The notes below the pieces were generated by a model that saw only the letters and a program-made list of their open reading frames with translations, was not told the origin of the DNA and searched no databases. The translations under genes were made by a program, and so were the position numbers. From Bacteroidales bacterium (lineage in GTDB: Bacteria; Bacteroidota; Bacteroidia; Bacteroidales; GCA-2748055), in NCBI GenBank assembly GCA_021740585.1, contig JAIOZM010000021.1, forward strand, positions 1 through 51,199: a stretch of 51,199 nt of DNA, read 5' to 3'. Each line of letters starts with the position of its first letter. Position 1 is the first letter of the stretch. This document shows, piece after piece, positions 44,211-51,199 of this stretch.

Positions 44211-44960
44211 TTATAGTTGGTTCAATAAATTTAAGAATAAATCCATTCCCTCCTTTGCTTCAGCATCAAAATTAAAGTTTATATTTTTATAATAATATTC
44301 TTCCAGTAAGTTTTGTTCGATCTTAGTACTGGAAATAAGATCCATGATAATTTTTTCCCGCATAGCCAGACCATCCTGTAAAGCTTTGTCGAATTCTATC
44401 TTAAAATCAATGTCTATATTCCTGTTAGCTATCCAGGTTGCAAAAACAAAATTTTTTCCCGTAAACGCTTTCCATTCTTCCGCCAGATCATATATTTTAT
44501 AATCAGTATTGTAAAAGGAGAAAGCCCTGTCTCCAATTACCACGTATGCCGTTCCCTTAGGGATTGCTTTGGTTACAAAGCCTGGTTCGGACTGAAGGAA
44601 AACAGGGTTAATCTTCCAAAAGTTTTTCGCAAGCACTCTCACAAGTTGAACCGATGTGCGCGATTGATAATCAAGATAAACTGTCTTAATCTCTTCCAAT
44701 GGAGTTTCTGTGGCTAAGATAACAGATTTAACTTTTCCGCTTGCCCCAATTCCATAAGCTGAAATTAAATGTTTTTCATTTAAACCGGGAATGGCTACCA
44801 CAGGAACCAAACCTATATCTACCTCTTTATTTAATAATTTTTTATAACAATCTGCCGGAGTGTCTAATTCGAGCGAAATTTTCCTTAAGATTGAAGTGTT
44901 TTTTAGTCCGTAAACAAAAGGTAATGAATTTATATATTTAACACAGGATATTTTATACAT
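44211..44960 (-). CDS. mqnA: chorismate dehydratase MqnA (futalosine menaquinone pathway)
   Basis: The first enzyme of the futalosine route, converting chorismate to 3-enolpyruvyl-benzoate. The 249-residue periplasmic-binding-like protein starts MYKISCVKYINSLPFVYGL, the MqnA hallmark, and contains KEVDIGLVPVVAIP and GTAYVVIGDRAF, both typical. It begins the mqnA-nfeD-GNAT run, divergent from purB across a 265-bp gap. Together with the UbiA protein at 6770-7639 it points to menaquinone by this pathway. Confidence 0.9.
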   Translation of the reverse strand: MYKISCVKYINSLPFVYGLKNTSILRKISLELDTPADCYKKLLNKEVDIGLVPVVAIPGLNEKHLISAYGIGASGKVKSVILATETPLEEIKTVYLDYQSRTSVQLVRVLAKNFWKINPVFLQSEPGFVTKAIPKGTAYVVIGDRAFSFYNTDYKIYDLAEEWKAFTGKNFVFATWIANRNIDIDFKIEFDKALQDGLAMREKIIMDLISSTKIEQNLLEEYYYKNINFNFDAEAKEGMDLFLNLLNQL

Positions 44961-45070
44961 CGATGCTGAATTATGAGGCTAAAGTATGAAAAATAGGATT
45001 AAATCAGTGGGGATTATCGATGTTTTAATAACTGAAGGTTAATTTTCTGAATAGTGTGGGAAAAAACTAC

Positions 45071-45078
45071 TAAATTTG
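45071..45078 (+). promoter_or_regulatory. -7-like element upstream of purB (TAnnTTTG)
   Basis: TAAATTTG fits the -7 consensus, about 148 bp before the purB ATG. No TTG lies at the 19-bp position upstream. A long leader would follow. The rest of the 44961-45225 gap shows nothing else recognisable. Confidence 0.25.
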
Positions 45079-45225
45079 GCTTTTTTATTTATCTGTTTGA
45101 ATTTTTTAGCGAACCGGACTGAAATCATTAATTTCAACATCAAATAGAGCTGATGACCGGCAATCACTTTAATTTGGTTTCTGATTTGAAAAGCTTTATA
45201 GAATAATCAATTTGTGAAGAATACT

Positions 45226-46566
45226 ATGAATCAAGAATTATCTGCAATATCACCCATTGACGGCCGTTATAAAAATAAGGTGTCTGAATTATCGGCTTAT
45301 TTTTCAGAATTTGGGCTAATTAAATATAGGGTACGGGTTGAAGTGGAGTACTTTATTGCTATTTCGGAGTTGGGACTTAAAGGTCTATCAAAGTTGAAAG
45401 AAAAATCAATGGAGGATGCCAGACAAATTTATTTAGCTTTTAGTCCTGAAGATGCTCAAAGAATAAAGGATATTGAAAAAATCACCAATCATGATGTTAA
45501 GGCAGTAGAATATTTTCTGAAGGAAATGTTCGATAGCATTGGTTTGGGGAAGCATAAGGAGTTTCTGCATTTTGGTTTGACATCACAGGATATCAATAAT
45601 ACAGCCACCCCACTGTCCTTAAAAGAGGCTATGAAGGAAGTCTTTTTTCCGACGGTTCAAGCCTTATTGGATCAGTTGTCTGGCCTGGCGAATGATTGGA
45701 AAAACATTGCTATGTTAGCCCGCACTCACGGACAGCCTGCGTCGCCGACCCGTTTGGGAAAAGAAATAGAAGTGTTTGTAAAGCGACTTCAAATTCAATT
45801 TAATGATTTAAAAAACTTGCCTTATCCGGCTAAATTTGGAGGGGCAACGGGTAATTTTAATGCTCACCAGCTTGCTTATCCCGAAATCGACTGGGCGGCT
45901 TTTGGAAATTCTTTTGTAAATGAGACTTTAGGATTAGACAGATCCTTTCCAACCACACAAATAGAGCATTACGACAGACTCGCAGCAATTTTTGATAATT
46001 TGTCCAGGATCAATACAATTTTAATCGACTTTGCAAGGGATTTATGGACTTATATATCAATGGATTACTTCAAGCAGGAGATAAAGAAAGGTGAAATTGG
46101 TTCTTCCGCAATGCCTCATAAGGTAAACCCAATCGATTTTGAGAATGCCGAAGGAAACCTGGGTCTTGCCAATGCAATTTTCAGGCATTTATCAGAAAAG
46201 TTACCCGTTTCCAGATTGCAACGGGATCTTACAGATTCAACCGTACTCCGAAATATTGGAGTTCCAATTTCTCACAGCTTAATTGCGATACTTTCATTAA
46301 AAAAGGGAATTGGGAAGCTAATTGTTAATGAAAAAAAGATTGAAGAAGATCTGGACGATAATTGGGCGGTTGTTGCTGAGGGAATTCAGACAATTTTACG
46401 CAGGGAAAATTACCCAAAGCCTTATGAAGCCTTATTGGAGCTAACCCGAACGAACGAAAAGATAGATAAAAAAGCCATTGCAAATTTCATCACCAAACTA
46501 AAGGTTAGTGATGAAATTAAGAATGAATTAATGAAAATTTCCCCAAAAACATATACCGGTATTTAG
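45226..46566 (+). CDS. purB: adenylosuccinate lyase
   Basis: Acts twice in purine synthesis (SAICAR and adenylosuccinate cleavage). About 446 residues from the ATG at 45226, where MNQELSAISPIDGRY matches the start of PurB proteins; an in-frame GTG at 45214 is a less likely alternative. The fumarase/aspartase signature GSSAMPHKVNPIDFENAEG is at about residues 292-310, and catalytic His residues lie in ARTHGQPASP. Its ends and length are normal. It precedes the ABC exporter by 48 bp. Confidence 0.96.
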   Translation: MNQELSAISPIDGRYKNKVSELSAYFSEFGLIKYRVRVEVEYFIAISELGLKGLSKLKEKSMEDARQIYLAFSPEDAQRIKDIEKITNHDVKAVEYFLKEMFDSIGLGKHKEFLHFGLTSQDINNTATPLSLKEAMKEVFFPTVQALLDQLSGLANDWKNIAMLARTHGQPASPTRLGKEIEVFVKRLQIQFNDLKNLPYPAKFGGATGNFNAHQLAYPEIDWAAFGNSFVNETLGLDRSFPTTQIEHYDRLAAIFDNLSRINTILIDFARDLWTYISMDYFKQEIKKGEIGSSAMPHKVNPIDFENAEGNLGLANAIFRHLSEKLPVSRLQRDLTDSTVLRNIGVPISHSLIAILSLKKGIGKLIVNEKKIEEDLDDNWAVVAEGIQTILRRENYPKPYEALLELTRTNEKIDKKAIANFITKLKVSDEIKNELMKISPKTYTGI

Positions 46567-46614
46567 TTATATTCAAACTTTTTCGTTTAGTTTGGGTTGA
46601 ATCTTAAACACTTC

Positions 46615-48435
46615 ATGAATAAAATTGTCCGCATATCAAAATATTTAATACCCTTTAAATGGAATATGATTTCCAGTATTTTATTTATGGTGTTAACCGC
46701 AATATTTTCTATTTCCACCTTAGCGCTAATCGCACCTTTTCTTAATCTTTTATTTGGTCAGACTGAATTGGTTACGGAACAGACCGATCTTAAATTTGGT
46801 ATGGAATCAATCATTCAGTACTTCAATTTTAAGATGAGTGGAATCATTATTTTTAAAGGAAAAGTTTATGCTTTGATTTTCGTCGGATTACTGGTTTTGA
46901 TAACCACCCTTTTAAAAAACTTCTTCTTCTATTTTTCTAAGTTTTTTATGATTCCGGCCAGAAGTGGGGTTGTGAGGGATATCAGAAATCAGATCTATGC
47001 AAAATTATTAAATCTGCCTCTGGGATATTTTTCAGAAGAACGAAAGGGCGATATCATTAGCCGGGTAGGACAAGATGCTCAGGAAATTGAGGTTTCGATA
47101 ATACGTTCGCTGGAGATGCTTCTTAAAGACCCTATTCTCGTAATAGTATATCTTTCGGGTCTGTTTTTTATTTCTATGGAGCTTTCCTTGTTTGTTCTTA
47201 TATTTTTACCCATTTCAGGAATGATAATCGCCTGGGTGGGTAAATCCTTGCGATCGACATCATTAAAAGGTCAGCAAAAATTAGGTGTAATCATTTCCCA
47301 TATCGAAGAGACCCTTGCCGGATTAAGAATAATAAAGGCATTCAATGCAGAGATAAAAATGACACGACGGTTTGAGTCAACCAACAGTTTATACACCCGA
47401 CTTCTGGTTAAACTGTTTCGCAGGCAACAGCTCGCCAGTCCGGTTAGCGAATTTCTGGGAGTTATGGTAATTGTGGTTGTTCTGTGGTTTGGCGGAAAGA
47501 TGGCCTTGGAAGGGACGGGCTCTGTTACTCCGTCGGGACTTATTGCTTATCTGGCTATTTTTTCTCAAATAATTCAACCTGCCAAAGCTATTACCACTGG
47601 GTATTTCAGCTTGCAAAAGGGGATGGCTTCGGTTGACAGAATCGACGAAATTCTGGACGCTGAGGTTACCATTAAGGACAAAGAAGATGCTTTATCCAAA
47701 AGCAGTTTTGAAAAAGCGGTAAGCTATAAAAACGTTTCATTCAAGTATAAAAACGATCTTGTCTTAAAAAACATTAATCTGGAAATACCCAAAGGAAAGA
47801 CTATAGCTGTGGTAGGAAGATCGGGTTCGGGGAAATCCACCCTTGTAGATCTGCTTCCACGATTCATAGATGTTCTTGAAGGTGAGGTACTTATTGATGG
47901 AATAAATGTAAAGGATTTGAAGCTGAAAGATTTAAGAAAATTAATGGGCATCGTTAGTCAGCAATCCATTTTATTCAACGATACATTTTTTAACAACATT
48001 GCTTTTGGTCTCGATAATGTGGATGCTAAGGATGTTATTGCAGCCGCCAAGGTGGCAAATGCACACGAATTTATTATGGAAACACCCCTTCAGTATCATA
48101 CCAACATAGGAGAAGGAGGAGGGAAACTTTCAGGTGGCCAACGTCAGCGCTTGAGTATTGCGAGAGCAGTTTTAAAAAATCCGCCAATACTTATTCTTGA
48201 TGAGGCAACATCGGCCCTCGATACTGAATCTGAATTATTCGTTCAGGAAGCCATTGTTAAGCTTATGCAGAACCGCACATCTATAGTTATTGCTCATCGT
48301 TTATCTACCGTAAAATACGCCGATTTAATTGTAGTGATCGATGAAGGTAAGATCGTTGAGATGGGAAGGCACGATGAATTGGTGAAAATTAAAGGCGGTA
48401 CTTACAAAAAATTGCATAAGCTGCAAATGTACTAA
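46615..48435 (+). CDS. MsbA-like ABC exporter (permease-ATPase fusion)
   Basis: About 606 residues from the ATG at 46615; a TTG at 46597 in frame would add six residues. The N-terminal half has six membrane segments, and the ATPase half has Walker A GRSGSGKST, Q-loop VSQQS, signature LSGGQRQR, Walker B ILILDEATSALD and the switch His in IAHRLST. Closest to lipid A flippase MsbA or other lipid/drug exporters; the next gene is a glycosyltransferase, and lpxB lies elsewhere. It overlaps the glycosyltransferase ATG by one base (TAATG). Confidence 0.9.
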   Translation: MNKIVRISKYLIPFKWNMISSILFMVLTAIFSISTLALIAPFLNLLFGQTELVTEQTDLKFGMESIIQYFNFKMSGIIIFKGKVYALIFVGLLVLITTLLKNFFFYFSKFFMIPARSGVVRDIRNQIYAKLLNLPLGYFSEERKGDIISRVGQDAQEIEVSIIRSLEMLLKDPILVIVYLSGLFFISMELSLFVLIFLPISGMIIAWVGKSLRSTSLKGQQKLGVIISHIEETLAGLRIIKAFNAEIKMTRRFESTNSLYTRLLVKLFRRQQLASPVSEFLGVMVIVVVLWFGGKMALEGTGSVTPSGLIAYLAIFSQIIQPAKAITTGYFSLQKGMASVDRIDEILDAEVTIKDKEDALSKSSFEKAVSYKNVSFKYKNDLVLKNINLEIPKGKTIAVVGRSGSGKSTLVDLLPRFIDVLEGEVLIDGINVKDLKLKDLRKLMGIVSQQSILFNDTFFNNIAFGLDNVDAKDVIAAAKVANAHEFIMETPLQYHTNIGEGGGKLSGGQRQRLSIARAVLKNPPILILDEATSALDTESELFVQEAIVKLMQNRTSIVIAHRLSTVKYADLIVVIDEGKIVEMGRHDELVKIKGGTYKKLHKLQMY

Positions 48436-49421
48436 TGGGAAAAAGAAAAACACATCTGATTAGTGGGTTTTCCATGGGCAAAAATGCCATGAAACTCTAT
48501 TATCCAATGAAGCAGTCGGTAATGAGTATTTTACCCATTGTTGACGAATTTGTGGTAGCTCTGGGAGATAGCGACGAAGATGATATTACACGCAGGGAAA
48601 TTTTGTCGATAGGCAGCGAGAAAATAAAAATTATTGATACGGTGTGGGATATTGAAAAGTATCCCCGTGGCATGGAGCATGCCCATCAAACCGATATTGC
48701 AAAAGAGCATTGCTCAGGAGAGTGGCTGTTTTATTTGCAATCGGATGAAGTTATTCATGAGAAATACCTCCCTGAAATCAAGAGGCGCTGTGAGGGACTC
48801 AGGGACGACAAAAACATTGAAGGACTCTTATTTAATTATATACATTTTTGGGGCGATTATGAGCATCACCAGGACAGTCATTGCTGGTACAGGAATGAAA
48901 TACGTATCGTAAGAAATGATCCCGATATTCACTCATGGGAATCAGCTCAATCATTCAGGCGTATTCCCGATTTCGACGGACTTAATTACCGCAGGCAGGA
49001 AGAAACCTATAAGCTTCATGTAGCTAAAGTGGATGCCTGGGTTTATCATTATGGATGGGTTCGTCCGCCCAGAGTAATGCAAAGCAAGATCAAAGCCTTC
49101 AGTATCAATCACAGAGGAAAAGAATCGGTAAAAAGACAAGAGGAAATGAAGATGTATGATAAAATTTTCGATTATGGGAATTTATCTGCATTAAGCAAAT
49201 TTGAGGGCACACATCCAGAGGTTATGAAAGAATGGATCTCCGAATTCGACTGGCACGACCAACTCCGGTTTTCAGGTCCCAGGAGAAGCCTTAATCCTGT
49301 CGTTAATAAACACGATAAGCTGAAGTATGTTATCGTATCGTGGATTGAGAAGAACCTCCTGTTTGGTATCAGATTAGGTGAATTCAGGAATTATATTTTG
49401 CTGAGAAAAAAAGACAGGTAA
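48435..49421 (+). CDS. glycosyltransferase family 2 protein
   Basis: A 328-residue cytoplasmic GT-A enzyme. The N-terminal part (HLISGFSMGKNAMKLYYP) is followed by DEFVVALGDSDEDD, and the DxD-like position is LQSDEVIH near residue 98. CWYRNEIRIVRNDP and VYHYGWVRPPRVM are typical of a Bacteroidota subgroup annotated as glycosyltransferases of surface glycans; acceptor and sugar are not known. It begins on the last base of the ABC exporter gene, so the two are coupled and may build and export the same envelope lipid or glycan. Confidence 0.85.
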   Translation: MGKRKTHLISGFSMGKNAMKLYYPMKQSVMSILPIVDEFVVALGDSDEDDITRREILSIGSEKIKIIDTVWDIEKYPRGMEHAHQTDIAKEHCSGEWLFYLQSDEVIHEKYLPEIKRRCEGLRDDKNIEGLLFNYIHFWGDYEHHQDSHCWYRNEIRIVRNDPDIHSWESAQSFRRIPDFDGLNYRRQEETYKLHVAKVDAWVYHYGWVRPPRVMQSKIKAFSINHRGKESVKRQEEMKMYDKIFDYGNLSALSKFEGTHPEVMKEWISEFDWHDQLRFSGPRRSLNPVVNKHDKLKYVIVSWIEKNLLFGIRLGEFRNYILLRKKDR

Positions 49422-49764
49422 GGGGGTTGGCTGATCAACCCGAATGATGAAAATTCAAGCCTGAAATAGCCGAAAAAGCCTTTCTTTAGTCAAAACGCAT
49501 GCAAAACTCGTCATTTTCTGGCGAAAAAATCTTGTATTTTTCCCGGAAACTACTGAATATTTTTTTGATTGAAAGTTTTCAGTATCATATAGCAGGTAAG
49601 TTTTATTCAGTACTACCTACAATTAACTTACTGATAAATAGAAAAATACAATCGCACTATAACATCCCTTAGCATTCTGTTAAAAAATTTACCGAATTAA
49701 ATTGTAAAAGCAATTTACAATTTGTAAATTGCAAAATATAAATTACAATTTAGAAAGCACTTCT
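49422..49764. other. intergenic stretch between the glycosyltransferase and ATPase genes
   Basis: A non-coding stretch of about 340 bp. It begins with a small hairpin (GGGTTG 49424-49429, CAACCC 49436-49441) directly after the glycosyltransferase stop, a weak terminator candidate without a T run, and ends with the palindrome described at 49710-49732. Nothing else recognisable was seen; no Bacteroidota -33/-7 pair fits the ATPase gene. Confidence 0.5.
49710..49732. promoter_or_regulatory. perfect palindrome upstream of the ATPase gene
   Basis: GCAATTTACAA at 49710-49720 and TTGTAAATTGC at 49722-49732 are exact inverted arms around one T. It ends 32 bp before the ATG at 49765 and is flanked by further ATTGTAA/TTACAATT copies (from 49701 and up to about 49751). 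This looks like a regulator binding cluster or a hairpin in the leader; the ligand is unknown. Confidence 0.5.
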
Positions 49765-50895
49765 ATGAAAAAGAGATTATACAGTCCTTTTCCCACTTCG
49801 GGATATTATGGACCTGAATACTTTTGTGACAGGGAGAATGAATCTGAATTACTGATGCAAAATGCAAGAGGGGGGAATTCAACCACTTTGATTTCCTTAC
49901 GCAGATTAGGGAAGACGGCCTTGATTAAACATGTAAATCATTTACTTAAAGCTGAGTTTTTGTGTATTTATATTGATATTCTTCCGGCTGAAAATCTGGA
50001 TCACATGATGAATTTTCTGGCTACATCAATAGCTAATTCAGTAGAGGAGAAAAGCACTACCGGAAAAAAGATTTGGAATTACCTCCGTTCCTTACGTCCG
50101 GTTATCAGCTATGATAATTACAGTGGAACACCCAGTTTATCGTTTTCAATGGGGCAGGAGGGAAGTAAGAATCAGCTCGCCGGCTTATTCAGATTTCTTG
50201 AAGAGCAGTCGGTTCCTGTCTTACTGGCCATAGATGAATTTCAGCAAATTTTAAATTTCCCTGAAAAAAATATTGATGCATGGTTTCGTTCCCTTATGCA
50301 GGAGCTTAACAATGTGGTGTTTATTTATTCAGGGAGTGAGCAACATCTGGTGAATGAGATGTTTTCGAGTCCGTCAAAGCCATTTTACCGAAGCTCTCAA
50401 ATTGTAAATCTTCATAAGATCGATGATGCGATCTATACAGATTTTATCATCCAAAAATTTTCTGAAAGAGGGAAAACTATCACAGAAGAAATTGTAAATG
50501 GAATCCTTAAGTGGACAGATACCCACACCTATTACGTACAGTTGCTTTTGAACCGGTTATTTTTGGTTTCAGGAAAGAAAATTAGCGAAGAAGAATGGAA
50601 AAACGAAGCTTACAAGCTGTTAAAAGAACAGGAATATGTCTTTTTTGGATACAGGGACTTACTTTCCCCACAGCAATGGAAGCTCCTAAAAGCATGTGCT
50701 TTGGATAATAAAGTCTATGAACCAACATCTTCAGAATTCGTAAACAGTCACACTCTGGGGAGTCCATCAACCGTACTACGATCATTACATTCGCTTCTGT
50801 CAAAAGAAATCCTCTACAAGCATTACGATTCAGACGGAAAACACTATTATGCCGTTTACGATGTGCTATTTAAACGGTGGATTGGAATGGTTTAG
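49765..50895 (+). CDS. archaeal-type AAA ATPase
   Basis: About 376 residues from the ATG 49765; a TTG at 49729 in frame would add 12 residues inside the palindromic region and is less likely. The P-loop is atypical, LRRLGKTALIKH (about residues 45-56), and Walker B is VLLAIDEFQ, then a sensor-like VFIYSGSEQHL. The C-terminal 130 residues look like a winged-helix domain (TSSEFVNSHTLGSPSTVLRSLHSLLSKEI). This architecture is that of ATPase domain 2 / archaeal ATPase proteins, common in bacteria and often near mobile or stress loci; no partner is adjacent. Confidence 0.85.
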   Translation: MKKRLYSPFPTSGYYGPEYFCDRENESELLMQNARGGNSTTLISLRRLGKTALIKHVNHLLKAEFLCIYIDILPAENLDHMMNFLATSIANSVEEKSTTGKKIWNYLRSLRPVISYDNYSGTPSLSFSMGQEGSKNQLAGLFRFLEEQSVPVLLAIDEFQQILNFPEKNIDAWFRSLMQELNNVVFIYSGSEQHLVNEMFSSPSKPFYRSSQIVNLHKIDDAIYTDFIIQKFSERGKTITEEIVNGILKWTDTHTYYVQLLLNRLFLVSGKKISEEEWKNEAYKLLKEQEYVFFGYRDLLSPQQWKLLKACALDNKVYEPTSSEFVNSHTLGSPSTVLRSLHSLLSKEILYKHYDSDGKHYYAVYDVLFKRWIGMV

Positions 50896-51028
50896 GATTG
50901 AAGGGAGCGAAAGTGAAAAACTTATCCAATTATAATGTAATTCTAAAACCTGCGGGGTTGGAAAAAAAACACCCATCCCCAAAGTCCGCAGAATCTTTAC
51001 CCCGGAGGTTTGAATGAAGCGAAAACCA
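50896..51028. other. intergenic DNA with imperfect inverted repeats
   Basis: No ORF fits. The stretch holds AAACCTGCGGGGT (from about 50947) and a near-inverse ACCCCGGAGGTTT (around 51000-51012), two mismatches in 13, about 40 bp apart. It seems a diverged relative of the AAACTTCCTGCGGAAGTTT hairpin that follows in the repeat region. Confidence 0.35.
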
Positions 51029-51199
51029 GGAGGCATTATTCCATGATCCCATTAAGGGTGAACCTACAAGTCAAAAACCCTAAACTTCCTGCGGAAGTTT
51101 GGTTTACGGATTGCACATTATATTTTAAAGAATTTAAGGAGGGATTATTCCATGATCCCATTTAGGGTTAACCTACAAGTCAAAAACCCTAAACTTCCT
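51029..51199 (+). repeat. 62-bp direct repeats with internal hairpins (array cut by the window end)
   Basis: The sequence at 51029-51090 recurs at 51138-51199 with three differences (period 109 bp); the second copy runs to the window edge. Each copy contains a stem: in copy 2 TTTAGGGTT (51161-51169) pairs perfectly with AACCCTAAA (51185-51193), weaker in copy 1. Just after copy 1 a second hairpin, AAACTTCC (51082-51089) with GGAAGTTT (51093-51100), spans its end. Both copies start GGAGG. This is an intergenic repeat family of unknown type, not CRISPR. Confidence 0.8.

Noticed and set aside
51029-51199. CRISPR array
   Set aside because: Only two long repeat copies of 62 bp with a 47-bp gap, hairpins inside the repeat and no cas genes. 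Repeat size and shape do not fit.

Overview
The window is chromosomal DNA from a low-GC member of the Bacteroidota. The evidence is a type IX secretion (T9SS) C-terminal sorting domain, GldF/GldG gliding-type ABC components, promoters of the TTG-N19-TAnnTTTG type, many secreted proteins and lipoproteins, and a surE-lpxB-SpoIID-gldFG-dnaN gene order. A Marinilabiliales/Bacteroidales-like relative is a reasonable guess, but the genus cannot be read from the sequence. MqnA and a UbiA-type prenyltransferase suggest menaquinone is made by the futalosine route.

Layout. 1-136: 3' tail of a group II intron (domains V and VI, probably also the last codons of its reverse transcriptase). 192-10817 (minus strand): nadD-gmk-yicC operon, a MATE transporter, tryptophanase, a secreted seven-repeat WD40 protein, a UbiA prenyltransferase, a macrodomain protein and pheT. 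10952-20565 (plus): a housekeeping run of surE, a small membrane protein, lpxB, a SpoIID-like protein, gldF, gldG, a lipoprotein, dnaN, a DEDDh exonuclease and a FAH-family enzyme. 20566-22139: an accessory patch with a REP-associated (RAYT/Y1) transposase and a pentapeptide-repeat protein. 22323-30471 (plus): an efflux locus with two identical-half-site operators, a small membrane protein, two TetR-family proteins, TolC, adaptor, RND pump and a phospholipase-like outer-membrane protein. 30580-34321 (minus): a translationally coupled trio of N-formylglutamate amidohydrolase, DUF1704 ('QEGLA') metallopeptidase and glutathione-synthetase-like ATP-grasp ligase. 34515-34718: remnant of an alpha/beta hydrolase. 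34765-36381: a T9SS cargo protein. 36430-44960 (minus): mqnA, NfeD/ClpP-like membrane protease, GNAT, CAP-domain protein, pyruvate kinase, HD-domain protein, M14 carboxypeptidase and CE2-like esterase. 45226-49421 (plus): purB, an MsbA-like exporter and a family 2 glycosyltransferase. 49765-50895: an archaeal-type ATPase preceded by a perfect palindrome. 50896-51199: the start of an intergenic direct-repeat array cut by the window edge.

Most notable points: (i) a perfect REP-like palindrome and 18-bp tandem repeats sit in frame inside the RAYT transposase gene, whose conserved N-terminus has no usable start codon; (ii) a repressor site is placed exactly between the -33 and -7 elements of the efflux-locus promoter, repeated before a second TetR gene whose recognition helix looks degenerate; (iii) the amidohydrolase / DUF1704 / ATP-grasp operon, in which DUF1704 has the zinc motif of tubulin tyrosine carboxypeptidases, is the best candidate for a poorly described enzymatic system.
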